In this document: in pieces, positions 11,178-23,060 of the stretch
How the letters are laid out: each line of letters opens with the position of its first letter
Numbering within the stretch: the first letter of the stretch is position 1
Assembly: GCA_033557465.1 (NCBI GenBank)
Contig: CM066031.1
Span: forward strand, 1,668,114,800 to 1,668,178,799
Direction: 5' to 3'
Length of the DNA stretch: 64,000 nt
Source: Ichthyophis bannanicus
Lineage: Eukaryota; Chordata; Amphibia; Gymnophiona; Ichthyophiidae
The notes under the pieces: generated by a model
Database searches by the model: none
What the model saw: the letters and a program-made list of their open reading frames with translations, nothing else
What the model was told of the DNA's origin: nothing
Made by a program: the position numbers and the translations under genes

Positions 11178-12480
11178 CTATCCGCAAGGCGCCTCCCCGT
11201 CCCACCCACCCCCTTCTTTTCTTTCTGCCCAAACCCTAGCTGACCTTTTCCATAACAAAATCCACAAGATTACTCTCCAGTTCCCCACTAGAACAACTTC
11301 ATCCTCTCTTCCCTCATCTAAATACCAACCTTTCTCATCAATTTCTATTACCCTTTCAGCCTTTCCCATGATCTCTGAAGATGAAACCTCTCATCCTCTT
11401 TCCTCCTGCAAACTTACTACTTGCTCTTCTGATCCTATCCCCACCTATCTCCTTGATGCCATTTCCTCCTCTGTCATCCTTTCCATCTCACATATTCTCA
11501 ACCTCTCCCTCTCCACTGCTACTGTCCCTGCAGCCTTTAAGCATGTTGTGGTCACACCCTTACTCAAGAAGCCTTCTCTTGATTCTAGCTCTCCTTCTAA
11601 TTATCGTCCCATTCCCTTCTTCTCTTTGTTTCCATACTTCTTGAGTGCACAGTTCTCCACCATTGTCTTGAATTTCTTTCCTCTCAAGCCCTTCTGGATC
11701 CTTTTCAGTCTGGCTTTCGCCCCTTACATTCTACTAAAAAGGCACTTGCCAAAGTCTCCAGTGACATTCCTGGCTAATTCTAAGGGCCTCTACTCTATCC
11801 TTATCCTTCTTGACCTTTCTGCTGCTTTTGATAGTGTTGACCACCACCTTCTTGAAACATTATCCTCACTAGATTTTAGGGACTCTGTCCTGTCCTGGTT
11901 CTCTTCTCATTTCTCCCATCACTCTTTCAGTGTTTGTTCTGCTGGTTCCTTCTCTACTTCTATCCCACTCTCAGTTGGTGTACCCAAAGGGTCTGTTCTG
12001 GCCCCCCCCCCCTTTTCTCTCTCTATACCCAATCCCTTGGTGCTTTATCTCCTCCCATGGATTTCAATATCATTTTTATGCTAACGATTCTCAAATCCAT
12101 CTTTCTGCACCTGATATTTCTCCGACACTCCAGGCCCGTATCTCTGCCTGTCTCTCTGACATTGCCACCTGGATGTCTCACTGCCATTTGAAACTAAACA
12201 TGGACAAAACTGAACTTCTTATTTTTCCCCCTAAACCTTCCTCTTTCCTTCCTCCTTTCTCTATCTCTCTTGATCACACTCTTCTACTTCCTATTTCCTT
12301 ATCCCATAACCTTGGTGTCATTTTTGACTCCTCCCTTTCCATCTCCTTACATATCCAATAGATAGCTAAAACCTGTTATTTCTTTCTCTATAACATTAAC
12401 AAAATTTGCCCCTTCCTCCCTGAACACACTACTAGAACACTTGTCCACTTTCTAATTACTTCCCATCTCGACTATTGCAA
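11178..12480 (+). pseudogene. L2-like reverse transcriptase remnant
   Basis: RT domain of the L2 LINE. The N-terminal linker is low-complexity Ser/Pro/Leu; the domain core lies between about 11540 and 12210. The catalytic aspartate pair is damaged (Y-A-N-D at about 12080) and the frame changes near 12000 at a run of ten C residues. A second copy on the other strand is at 23530-34130. Confidence 0.75.
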
Positions 12481-12490
12481 CCTCCTTCTT

Positions 12491-13162
12491 TTTTTTTATT
12501 TTTATTTTACATTTATGCAATTTTCTACAAATAATCCAAGAATACACTTGTACAGCAATAGAGCAAAACAAAACAACAAAAATAGGAAAATCCCAATTTG
12601 GGTACATAAGAAATACAATGCTCACCCTAGCCCAAAAAATAGGGGGGCGGGAGAGATAATATATATGCCAATAAATGCAAGAAATACAAAACTGAGTTTA
12701 CAGCCGGTATTTTATAAATCGGGTGCAGGAGGCACTAGAGATCCACCCCCAGTTCCTCGAACTCTGGTGTCTGGCCCCCTCAATGACTCAAACTCACCCC
12801 AGACCAGGAGGAGCTATGCTGCACTGTACTCCCAGAGGAATGCTGGATGCACGCGAACTTGGAGGCAGGCCAGGAACCAGGAGAAGTTGATGACATGCCC
12901 AAAACAGCTGATGAGTCCTCCGACTCCAGCATACCTGCAGCTGGGCTTTTTCCGTCTCCCGCTACCACTGGCTGTTGAAGAGGATGGAAAAACCTGTCCA
13001 ATGGCCCAACAGGCACAATAGGCAAAGGAGTGGAGGTATGGGTGGGCTGTAGGGGCTTTAGACTCGCCTTAACCTTTTCCCGATCGCAAGAAAACCAAAT
13101 GCTTCAGCAACTCAGTCAGATGCCATCTTGACTCCGCCCCCCCTTGCAATTTTCTAGAGGGA
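12491..13162 (-). mobile_element. Short L1-like element (internally deleted), inserted in L2
   Basis: On the minus strand it begins near 13145 with GGGGGGCGGAGTCAAGATGG, the G-rich plus CAAGATGGC start common to L1 elements (a YY1-type site). It ends in AAATGTAAAATAAAAATAAA plus poly-A. Imperfect 14-base target duplications flank it: GCAACCTCCTTCTT at 12477-12490 and GCAACCTCCTACTT at 13163-13176. At about 670 bases, with both a 5' hallmark and a poly-A tail, it looks like an internally deleted, non-autonomous L1 derivative rather than a 5'-truncated one. No L1 protein domain is recognisable. Confidence 0.75.
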
Positions 13163-13800
13163 GCAACCTCCTACTTGCTGGTCTCCCTCTGAGTCATCTC
13201 TCTCCCCTTCAATCTATTCAGAACTCTCCTGTGCGATTAATCTTTCGCCAGCCTTGATATAATCATATAACCCCTCTTCTCAAGTCACTTCATTGGATTC
13301 TCTTCTGTTTCCACATCCAATTCAAACCCCTCCTTCTGACCTTTAAATGCATTCTGTTCCTCACTATCTTTCCTTTCTCTTCTCTCCTCTCCCCCTACAC
13401 CCCTCCTCGTAAACTGCACTCTTCTACTGGCTTGCTCCTCCCTTTGTCCTTTTTATCTAATGTTAACTCCAGACTTCGGTCCTTTCACCTTATTGTTCCC
13501 TATGCCTGGAACAAACTTCCTGAGTCTGTATATCAGGCTTCATCTCTGCCCCTTTTCAAATCTATGCTAAAGGCTCACCTCTTTGAGGCTGCTTTTGGGT
13601 CCTGATCTCTTGTTTCCTTGTGACTCTTTACCTTTCCCTATTCTGTCCTTATTCCTATCTTTTGTCTTGTTCGTCTTGATTAGATTATAAGCTCTGATGA
13701 GTAGGGACTGTCTCTATCTGTATTTGTAGAGCGCTGTGCATATCTTGTAGCACTTTATAAATGTTTAGTAGCAGTAGTAGTAGAAGTAATAGTAGTAAAT

Positions 13801-13878
13801 GACTGTGGGATCCAAAGACCACTTGTGGGGATCGAGGCGGTGATTCTAGTCTGCTAACTGGTTCAGGATTCTGGGAAA
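13801..13878 (-). pseudogene. DIRS gamma RNase H fragment, left of nested element
   Basis: Short minus-strand fragment encoding the RNase H segment just after YLP (P-R-I-L-N-Q-L-A-D, then stop), equivalent to YLPGIQNSWADRLSR in the beta element. The other half of this RNase H lies at 19576-20000, on the far side of the DIRS beta element. The host gene was therefore split by that insertion. Confidence 0.75.
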
Positions 13879-14149
13879 GCATAGTTACTCACCTGTAACT
13901 GGTGATCTCTGGGAACAGCAGGAAGTTAGTCCTCACATATGGGTATCGTCGATACCGATGGAGACTTCACGGGAACGCTCCCCAGCGTCCAATTAGAAAG
14001 CTTTTGGGAGCATCCCACAGCGCCTGCGTGCTGCCTTCCCACCTTTCCCAACTGCCTCTCTCCAGTTGAGTTTAAAGCTGAGATAAAGAGAAAGAGAGCG
14101 AAAGAGAAAGAGATAGATAGAGAGATACAACTCCTAGGGGAGGTGGGTG

Positions 14150-14251
14150 GGTTGTGAAGACTAAATTCCTGCTGTTCCCGGAGATCACCTGTTACAGATG
14201 AGTAACTATGCTATCTCCAGGAACAAGCAGGAATGTAGTCTTCACATATGG
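14150..14251. repeat. DIRS internal complementary region (beta copy)
   Basis: GTTGTGAAGACTAAATTCCT, then GCTGTTCCCGGAGATCACCT and GTTACAGATGAGTAACTATG complement the left end. CTATCTCCAGGAACAAGCAG, then GAATGTAGTCTTCACATATG complement the right end. The two are fused head to tail, as in a circle junction. Confidence 0.85.
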
Positions 14252-14441
14252 GGACTCCCTAGCTTTAGATGCCAGGGAGAGACCCCAGAAGTTGTGTGTC
14301 CCTGCGAAAGGGCTCCACTTCCCCCCATGGATCTCTGGCATCCAACCAGGGATGGTGGGTAGGAGATGATTAGGTATGGAACAGGTGTTGGAGAACAGCC
14401 TGACCAAGCAAGGCATCCCGGCGTGAGTCCTTGTCCAAGCA

Positions 14442-15424
14442 TTAATGGGCTGTGAAGGTATGAACCGAGGCCCAGGTGGCTGCTCGACAGATGTCGTCGA
14501 TAGACACAGAGTGCAGATGAGCCATTGAAGCTGCCATGGCTCTCACATTGTGAGCTGTGACATGGCCCTCCAGAGGAAGATTCTTACTCTGATAGGCAAA
14601 GGAAATACACTGAGCAATCCAGTTAGACAGTGTTCTCTTCGAGACTGGAAGTCCCAAATGAGAAGGATCAAAAGCAACAAAGAGATGAGAGGACTTTCTA
14701 TGTTGCTGTGTTCTTTGTAAGTAAAAGGCTAAAGCTCTTTTACAGTCCAAAGTATGAAGATTCCTTTCTGCATTTGATGCATGAGGCCTTGGAAAAACAC
14801 AGGTAGGTAGACCGCTTGGTTTAGATGAAAAGGCGAGACTACCTTTGGCATAAAGTGTGGATGAGTCCTAAGGACTACCTTGTCATGATGGAACCTTGTA
14901 TAAGGCGGATCAGCCACTAGTGCCTGCAACTCACTGATGCAACGTGCTGATGTGATTGCAATGAGAAAGATAACCTTCCAAGAAAGGAATTTCAATGAGG
15001 TAGTAGCTAAAGGTTCGAAGGGTGGCTTCATGAGCTGACCAAGAACCAGGTTTAAGTCCCATGCCACAGGTGGTGGCCTAATGGGAGACTTAGTTAGAAG
15101 AAGGCCTCTCATAAATCTTGCTATAAGAGGATGGGAGGAAATAGGTTGTCCATTTAGAGGCTTGAAAGAAGCTGCAATAGCACTCAAATGGACTCTTACT
15201 GAGTTAGTCTTAAGTCCTGCATTGGATAAATGAAGGAGATACTCAACTAATGATTCCAGAGGTACCGCAAGGGAGCTAAGACCCTTCTGCGAACACCATA
15301 TGGTAAACCTTTTCCACTTGAAAGCATAAGAGCATCTTGTGGAAGGCTTCCTGGAAACATAAAGGATATCCTTTACTTGCTGAGGGAGGTTAAGATCATG
15401 GAGTTCTAGGCCTTCAGCAACCAA
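14442..15424 (-). pseudogene. DIRS tyrosine recombinase (beta), one frameshift
   Basis: The start ATG at 15422-15424 overlaps the RT-RNase H stop (15414-15416) by about 11 bases, a tight coupling typical of compact retroelements. The SAM-like N-terminal domain (about residues 1-115) includes DILYVSRKPSTR and VEYLLHLSNAGLKTNSVRVH. The catalytic domain has ARCISELQALVA (first arginine region), PKVVSPFHLN, HNVRAMAAS (H-x-x-R box) and TFTAH where the tyrosine region ends. The frame shifts at about 14745 (next frame TMDCKRALAFYL). The last residues, including the expected tyrosine, appear to be lost at a stop (14442). Confidence 0.8.
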
Positions 15425-17560
15425 GCCCGAGATGCAGAGACTGGGGATTGGGATGCCATAAAATTCCGTCCTCCTGAGACAGAAGATCTGGAGCAGACCC
15501 TAACTTCAGTGAGGGAGCTTGAGAGAGATGTAGAAGTAGAGGGTACCACACTTGCCGTGGCCAATGTGGAGCTATGAGAATCATATGGCCTCTGTCTCTC
15601 TGAAGCTTGAACAGGGTTTTGGGAATTAGGGGAATGGGTGGAAATGCATAAAGGAAGTCTTGACCCCAGTGAAGGAGGAAAGCATCCCTGGCCTGAAAGC
15701 CCTGAGCCAGAATTCTGGAACAGAACCAGGGAAGTTTGGCATTCAACGGACTTGCAAAGAGGTCTATGTCCGGGGTTCCCCAAATTTGAAAAATCTTGGC
15801 CACCTGGTCTGCATGCAGAGACCATTCGTGTGGAAGCAGAACTCGACTGAGTCTGTCTGCCCAAGAGTTTTGTATGCCTGGAAGATACACTGCCAGGAGA
15901 TGAATCTGATGCTCTCTGGCGAGGGCCCATAGTCGCAAAGCTTTGTTGCAAAGCGACAGAGAGCCTGTTCCTCCCTGCTTGTTCACATAGAACATGGCTA
16001 CTTGATTGTCCATATGAATGAGGACTGTCTTGTAGCTGAGTAGGGTGTGGAACACTCGAAGAGCAAGGAAGATTGCTCTGAGCTCTAAGAGATTGATATG
16101 TAGATGAGTCTCCTGTGGAGTCCAAGTGCCTTTGGTGGAGAGGTCTTGCAGATGAGCTCCCCAACCCATTGGAGAGGCATCTGTTGTGAGAGTTGTCTGG
16201 GGTAAAGGTTGTTGAAATGGGGACCCCAGCAACAGGTTTTGAGTGGACTGCCACCATTGGAGGGACAAAATAAGGCGATTTGTGTTTGCTATTTTGTCTG
16301 ACAGGCATCCTGATGCCTGGGTCCATTGAGTGGATAAAGTCCACTGGGCTGCTCTCATATGGAGGCGAGCATAAGGAACCACATGCATGGTAGATGCCAT
16401 GTGGCCTAGTAGTTGTAACATCTCTCGAGCAGTGAGATGAGGCTTTAGCACTGCTTGAGAAGCTAACTGCACCATGCGAAGGCAATGGGTCTGAGGAAGA
16501 TAGGCCCTTGCTTTTCTGGTATCCAATAAAGCTCCTATGAACTCTAAAGACTGAGTGGGAGTTAGACTGGATTTTGGGATGTTTATGACCAGACCCAAAT
16601 ACTGAAGGATACGCATTGTGCAAGATAGAGAAATCCTGGCCTCTGACTCTGATGGGGCTCAAATGAGCCAGTCGTCTAAGTAAGGGAAGACGAATATTCC
16701 TAGAGTGCGAAGAAATGCTGCTACCACAGCCATGCATTTCGTAAACACCATTGGTGCAGAGGCCAGGCCAAAAGGAAGCACCCTGTACTGGTAGTGCTTT
16801 CCTTGAAAAAGGAACCAAACTTTCTGTGAGTTGGATGGATGAGAACATGAGTGTACGCATCCTTGAGATCTAGAGAACAAAGCCAATCCTGACTCTGAAG
16901 GTATGGCAGCAGAGTTCCCAGAGAAATCATCTTGAATTTCTCCTTGAACAGGAATTTGTTCAATTCTCTGAGGTCTAAAATAGGTCTGTGTCCCCCTGTT
17001 TTCTTTGGGATAAGGAAATAGGGGGAGTTAAACCCTGTACCCTGTTGAGGAATGGGTACTTCTTCTATTGCCCCTTGGGCAAGAAGCATAGTGACCTCTT
17101 GATCTAACAGGTTGATGAGAGAGGTCTGAGAATTGAACTGTCTTACCATTGTGGGAGGGGGCATGCACAAAAAGTGAAGCTTGTACCCCTCTTTTATGAT
17201 GGAGAGTGGCCAATGTTCTGCTGTTATCTGCCCCCATCTGGGGGCAAAGTGACACAACCTTCCTGGAATGGTGGATGGCTCTGGTCCATTGAGAGCCAGG
17301 AAGGCTAAGTTCTCTAGATGAAAGTCAAAGGCCTTGTGGAGGCTGAGACTGCTGAGACGGTTGAGGCTTAGCAGTCTTTGCTTTCCTTTGTTTAGGTGGT
17401 TGCTGACTCTTTCGGGCAGATTGACCTGCAGAACGTCCCTGCTGGGAATAAGAGGGATAAAACCTCTTCTTCTTGGATAAGAATGGTTTCTTGAAAGATT
17501 TCTTTCTTGCAGGATCAGCTGTAGCCTTGGATAATCTATCCAAAGTAGAGTTGTCAGCAT
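15414..17560 (-). pseudogene. DIRS RT-RNase H (beta), damaged
   Basis: The RT palm carries FLIPKKTGGHRPILDLRELN, LDLKDAYTHVLIHP (motif A), LPFGLASAPMVFTKCMAVV (motif B) and FVFPYLDDWLI (catalytic). A frameshift near 16850 and a TGA directly after YLDDWLI (about 16662) interrupt it. From 16616 the frame is open to 15414 with LEFIGALLDT, TTDASPMGWGAHL (RNase H Asp), LLELRAIFLAL (Glu), HMDNQVAMFYVNKQGG (Asp) and YLPGIQNSWADRLSR. All RT and RNase H catalytic residues are still readable, so two lesions seem enough to explain the inactivation. Confidence 0.85.
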
Positions 17561-19186
17561 CTAATTCATTGGCTTTCTCTTGCCAATTCTTGCCAAATAG
17601 ATTCTCACCTGTACAAGGGATATTGCCCAGTTTGTCCTGCACCCAGAGCTCCAAATCGGATGCCTGGAGCCAGGAAATTCTACGTGCACCTATGGTAATG
17701 GCAGAGGTTCTGCTTATGCACTCAAAACAGTCAAAAGCTGCACGGTTGACAAACTTAGAAACATCCTGGGCTTGTTTAACCAGTGTGAGAAAATCCTGCC
17801 TCTTATCATCAGGAAGAAGAGGGCTCAAAACCTCTAAATCTCCTGTGACTTCCTTAAGGAACATTCCCATATATAAAATATAGGAACTGATCCTAGCAGA
17901 AAGCATGGAAGCCTGGAAAGTACGACGTCCAAAGACATCCAAAGTTCTACACTCACGTCCTGGAGGATTAGAGGCATGCCTCTTTGCACTCCTGATCCTT
18001 CTCATAGCTGATTCCACTACAATAGAGTGGTGAGGAAGCTGAGTCTTCTGGAACCCAGGACAAGGAGGGACTCGATACATGGTATCCAGTCTATGAGAGT
18101 GAGGAGAGGTGGTAAGAGGTGTTTCCCACATTCTTAGCATGAGATCATGTAAGATCTCATGGATAGGCAAAGTGGCTGCCTCTTTAGGAGCCTTGGGATA
18201 TTGTAGAATCCTCAACTCCTTTGCCCTGGGCTCTGTTTCGGGAGCCACAGTAATGGAAAGACCTCGAGCCACCTCCCTGATAAAATCCTGAAAGGAGATA
18301 TCTTCTGGAGGACACATCCTACGTTTAGGAGAAGAAGGCTCCTCCGGGAGAAGTATTCCGGTACCGACAGAGCTGTCAGAATCCTCAGACTCCTCTGAGG
18401 ATTCAAAGTACCTTCTGTCCGAATGCTCTTGAAGAGCCCGATATCTGTACTGACCGAAGTCGGTACCAGGGGGAATCGGTACCGGTGTATCGGTACCGTA
18501 AAGCATCACATGACTGGGTGCCGGCAAAGCAGACACCGATGTCGATGCCGATGCTGTCGGTACCGGTACCGATACCGGTGCCGGAGTCAGTGCCGGTACT
18601 GGTTGAATTGTCTGACGCGGTTCCGAGGGTGTCGATGCCACAAGGAGAGCCACCAGACTGCGTTCAATAGCCAGGAACCTCTGGTCTATCGATGCTGCCG
18701 ATGCCTGGGTATCAGTACCGGAGAAAGCAGCCGATACCCCAGAGCATGACACCAGTAGTTCTGCCGAGGTTGAGGCCTCGAGAACATCCTGTAGCCCTGA
18801 TAATGCTTTGGAAGCCGAAGCCTCCCGCCGGGGCAATTTTGCCGGTACAGAACCCTCAAGGGCAACGCCGGAGGCATCTCGATGCTTGGAAGGAGATCTA
18901 CCCTTTGAGGACCAGCCAGACTTATGTTTAGTTACCTGAGATCCTTTGGAGGAAGACGAAGCCCTGGAAGACGTCGATGCTACAGAAGCTGCATCGGAGG
19001 GAAAAAGGGTGCTGAGCTTAGCAGCTCGGTTTTGTCAACCTTTCTTGGACAACATGGCACAAGCCATACACTCGGAGATGGAGTGGTTAGGACCTAAACA
19101 TTTAAGACACCACTCATGGGTGTCAGTGACAGAGATGGTACGGCCACACTTGGTGCACTTTTGAAACCCGAAGTGGGTTTTTCCAT
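17325..19186 (-). pseudogene. DIRS gag-like protein (beta)
   Basis: Open for 503 codons (17325-18836). It has a PV/SA-rich low-complexity stretch at about 18430-18650, then an acidic Ser-rich part (SSEESEDSDSSVGTG). A conserved gag core follows (EILHDLMLRMWETP, GFQKTQLPHHSIVVESAMRR, QASMLSARISSYILYMGMFL, VQDKLGNIPCTGENLFGK), ending in a Lys/Ser tail. The N-terminus probably starts near 19186, where a cysteine cluster (CTKCGRTISVTDTHEWCLKC) matches the alpha copies. A one-base loss after GFK and an in-frame TGA near 19037 separate it from the long frame. Confidence 0.8.
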
Positions 19187-19659
19187 AGTGGAGGTAATTT
19201 TGGGCCTAAGGTCCAAAATGGCGCGTGCACCTGGAAAAGAAAAGTTTGGAAAAAAATACTATCTATTTTTTTTTTTAAAGAAAGAAAGAAGAACTGGCGG
19301 TACCGGTATAGCGTCGAGGAAGGCAGACGCGACCACAAAAAAGAAGGAGAATAAGGAAAAATTTTCTGTGGTGACAGGAACAACGACCTACTGGCTCCGC
19401 GGAAAACGAAGAACTGGAGAGAGGCAGTTGGGAAAGGTGGGAAGGCAGCACGCAGGCGCTGTGGGATGCTCCCAAAAGCTTTCTAATTGGACGCTGGAGA
19501 GCGTTCCCGCGCAGGCTCCGTCGGTACCGACGATACCCATATGTGAAGACTACATTCCTGCTTGTTCCTGGAGATGGTAAATTGCAGTAAGGAAAACTTT
19601 GATGGATTGGATGTAGAGCTATAGGCAGATGGCTTTGTGGCAGAGTCAGAGGGAATTGG

Positions 19660-20850
19660 AGCCGCCCTGCTTGTTTATTTAGAACATGGTGACTTGATTG
19701 TCAATTTGGACAAGGAGCAAAATTGCTGCAGACCCAAAGTTGGAAGGCCTGAATGGCATAGTAGACTGCATGCATCTCCAGCAGGTTGATGTGTAGAGAG
19801 GATTCTTTTTTGGACCAAGGACCTTGAGTCATGAGGTGCGGCAGATGAGCTCCCCAGCCCATCTGGGAGGCATCCATGGTCACAATGAGTTGATGCGGGA
19901 GCTGTAGAAAAGGACATTCCACTGTGAGGCTGGATGGGAAGGTCCACACAAGAAGAGACTGGTGCAACTGACAATTTGGTCTGAAGAGAGGAACAAGGCA
20001 GTGAAGGGACTGAGTATTCTAGTTCCTGTTGAGTTTGAGGTGCCACTGGAGGTGCCGCATGTAAAGACATGCGAACAGAACCACACGCACTGAGGCTGCT
20101 ATGTGTCCCAATAGGCGCAAGATGGTGCATGCTGAGGCCTGTGGAGAAGCCAGCAGCTGAGTGGTGAGCTGTTGCAGAGTGGTTTTTCTGTTTGGAGGAA
20201 GGTAAGCTCGCACCACAGTCATTCTAAGCGAGCTCCAATGAAGTCCAGAATCTGATGAGGCTCGCATTCAGAGTTTTGGAAGTTGATGATGAAGCCGAGT
20301 TGCTGTAGAAGGAAGGCTGTTGTGTGGATGATACCAGCGTCATGGCCTTGTTGGGACCTGAGATCAGCCAGTCATCTAGGTAAGGGTAAACACAGACACT
20401 TTGTTTGCAAAGGTGTGCCGCAGCAACCACCAGGCACTTCATGAAGACTCTTGGCGCTGAAGAGAGTCCGAAGGGTATCACTCTGTACTGGTAATGTTCT
20501 GACTTGAAGTGGAACCAAAGGTATTGCCAATGACGAGGGTATATGGGAATATGAGTGTAAGCATCCTTGAGATCCAGAGAGGTGAGCCAGCCGGCCTGTC
20601 ACAAGAGAGGTAGAATGGTTGCTAGGGACACCATCTCAAAGTTTTCTTTCTTGATATAGAGGTTGAGGTTCCTGAGGTCGAGAATAGGATGAAGGCTTCT
20701 GGACATTTTGGGGATAAGGAAGAACCAGGAGTAGAAACCCTGTTTGTTTTCCATTTCCAGAACAAGCTTGATTGCATGGCTGCAGAGTAAGGTCAATATT
20801 TCCTTCTCCAGGATGGGTAGGTGGAGGGGAGGAATCCTGCTTGGAGAGGG
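19660..20850 (-). pseudogene. DIRS gamma RT-RNase H remnant
   Basis: RT pieces: SRSLHPILDLRNLNLYIKKE (20599-20796), FGLSSAPRVFMKCLVVAAA and CVYPYLDDWLISGPNK (20224-20481). RNase H: IVTMDASQMGWGAHLPHL and INLLEMHAVYYAIQAF (19701-19967), with the last motif VNKQGG region at 19660-19700. Several frameshifts and stops separate the pieces. RNase H continues across the nested beta element at 13801-13878. Confidence 0.75.
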
Positions 20851-21249
20851 TAATCCCCAAGGGTGGGTGGCTGTGAAATTGAGTTTGTAACCAGATAAGA
20901 TGATGTTGAGTACCCAGCAATCTGTGGTGCTGGAGTACCAGGCAACCTGAAAGTGCTGGACTCATCCCCCCACAGATAGTCAAAAACTGGGAGTCGGTTT
21001 GGAAGGCTACGCTGAGGTGACAGCAGACTGCTTCCTCTCTCTTTGTCTGGGGCATTGAATATAAGCAGATGCAAGTTGACACTGTGAGAATAAGGCTGAA
21101 AATGCCACCGAGGGTAGTAGTGCTGGAAGTATTTGTAATGGTATGCTATTCTGCACTGAGGTTATGGAGGACGGCGGAAGTGCTGGGCTTGCTCCACTGA
21201 TTGAACTGAGAGTTCTCACATTGTAGAGGAATGGTCTTTCACTTCTGAA

Positions 21250-23060
21250 ACAGCCTCTTGTACCTTAGTGCCAAAGACGATATCGCCCTGGCAGGGAGCA
21301 TCTGCCAGGCAGTGATGAAGATCCTCCCTGAGACCAGAAATGTGGAGCCAAGCTGTGCGTCATGCAAAAATGGAAGTAGCTGTGGTTTGGACAGCTGAAT
21401 CGAAGGCATCATGGGTAGACCTAATGATGTGATAGATTGTCTTGAAGGCTCTGATCCTCTGGGCCAAGTAATGAAGCCAAGTCCGGCCTCTGTGATAGAA
21501 GATTGTGATGGTATTGAAGCATCTGAAGTTGGTGTGTGAGTATTTTCATGGTTAGCATATCACTCTGGAAAGTTTTCCTGCCAACTGAGTCCAAAGTCCG
21601 TTGGTCTTTTCCTGGCAGGGTTTGGGCATAAGCTTTGGAGGACTTGGCCTTCTTGAGGACCGCCTCAGAGACGACAGACTGATGAGGGAGCTGTTTATGT
21701 TGAAAACCAAGTACAGGCAGCATTTGACACTGTACCACATGAAAGAACCAAATTCAACCAGCAAATCTGCAACCGAGCATTCAACCTATATGTGCCTTCC
21801 TTATGGAACTCTCTGCCAACTAAAATCTGATGCACCACTGAGCTCTCAACATTTAGAAGGCAGTTAAAAACCCACTTATTCAAGGAACATCTGGGACCCG
21901 AGCAGAACATCACTCATTGAAAATGAAGACTGGGTATAAAAACTGGACAAACAGGATTGTAAATATGTTAAGATAAGTAAACCCAATGTGATTCTAGTGT
22001 TTTAACTCCCCCCCCTACCGATGATTGCCCCCCCCCAAAAAAAAATTACGACACACCTTATTGTTTGTTGTAAATAACTTTGTTGAATTGTAAACCACTT
22101 TGACCAGGTGAAAAGCAGTATATAAGCACAGCTAAATAAAATAAATAAATTAATTTGTACTTAAGGTCAAGGCAACACATCGTGGCTTATCCTGATGCTG
22201 GTGTACTCCAGACAGACAGAAGGAGATTCTGCTATACCCGAGGGACTGGCATTGCTAGGACCTCCTCGGGAGTACTACAAGCCTGCAAGATGGACTGAAA
22301 GTCTTTTTTATTGATGGGGGTTTGAGAGTCACTAAGGACCAGTGCCCAAGATAGCTTCTGGAGAAATTTTGGGTAAGAGAAATCCTCAGGAAGTTCATAC
22401 CCTATCGCTGGAGATGATGCTTCTTCAGCATCTTCCAAGAAGGAGGGCACCATATCCCACTGGTGGGAGTAGGACGGATTTACCGTTGAGTAGCCATCTG
22501 AAGGTTCTGGATCTTGGCAGTCCACAAGGGGTGGGGGACTCCATGGGGAGGCTGATGGAAGCTGGTAAAAGTGATAAGCGTTCAACAGGAGGAGCAACTT
22601 AAAAGAGGGCTGCACTGTTCTGGATGAGATGGTGTAACAACTGTAGGAGGGGTCCCTAAAGATGACACGTCATTCGGCAGAGGGACTACAGGAGACAAGG
22701 TCAGGACAGGGTCTGATTGGTGTTTCATTTTCTTAGAAGCATGAGAGGAAGTCTCTGACAAATCACCCTCAGACTTTCGCATATGGGGGTGTGACTCTCT
22801 GGAGCTATGGGTAATAGCGGGGTCGCTCTTGTGGGTATGTTTAGACAGACTTATGTTTCTGATCTATCGGAGTATCTGGCCTCAGGAAGGGATCCACAGA
22901 GATTGGGTGAGGAGGAGATGGAGTCAGGTCTCTGGCCTGATTTTCGACGCTGGCATCGGTAGGGGTACTGCCTCTAAGCACCAGCAGCCCCTCCAATTCC
23001 CAATCATGCCTTGTCTGGGCCCAATGGGACCGGGGTTGAAGCAGGAGCAGAATCATTCTG
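21250..23060 (-). pseudogene. DIRS gamma gag remnant
   Basis: GFQHKQLPHQSVVSEAVLKK and RTLDSVGRKTFQSDMLTMKI at 21421-21738 match the conserved gag core of the other families (GFQKTQLPHHSIVVESAMRR). A LINE-tail insert at 21745-22150 interrupts it, and 22232-22790 carries acidic and Ser-rich segments (LPEDFSYPKFLQKLSWALVL). The N-terminal cysteine cluster is not clear. Confidence 0.55.
21745..22150 (+). mobile_element. LINE 3'-end fragment in DIRS gamma gag
   Basis: Encodes a LINE C-terminal remnant (NRAFNLYVPSLWNSLPTK, FRRQLKTHLFKEHLG). A 3' UTR follows, ending in AAACCACTTTGACCAGGTGA, AAAGCAGTATATAAGCACAG and CTAAATAAAATAAATAAA. The tail closely matches that of the SINE at 37061-37346. Confidence 0.75.

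Larger units (their letters stand above)
11162..13800 (+). mobile_element. L2-like LINE, 5'-truncated
   Basis: C/T-rich plus-strand LINE. RT landmarks in the 11140-12084 frame are [35 protein letters not shown] (motif A) and [24 protein letters not shown] (a changed Y-A-D-D) and MDKTELLIFPPKP follow in the next frame (11930-12361). After an insertion at 12491-13162 it resumes with the NLLLAGLP block and a C-terminal region (SESVYQASSLPLFK type at 13530). It ends with GTAGAGCGCTGTGCATATCT, TATAAATGTTTAGTAG and (TAG)n, an L2-type 3' end. The RT is broken by several frameshifts. Confidence 0.85.
13879..19575 (-). mobile_element. DIRS retrotransposon, family beta, complete copy
   Basis: Complete DIRS element of about 5.7 kb. 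The left terminus is GCATAGTTACTCACCTGTAA. Inverted terminal repeats lie at about 13905-14060 and 19411-19575, for example AGAAAGCTTTTGGGAGCATC and its complement. The internal complementary region is at 14150-14251. Recombinase, RT-RNase H and gag are on the minus strand in the order usual for DIRS (gag first). It is inserted into the RNase H gene of a gamma-family DIRS. No target duplication is evident, as expected for recombinase-mediated insertion. Confidence 0.92.

Noticed and set aside
19116..19580. 154-codon plus-strand frame
   Set aside because: Crosses the DIRS beta right terminal repeat and a T-run; no similarity to anything and antisense to gag.
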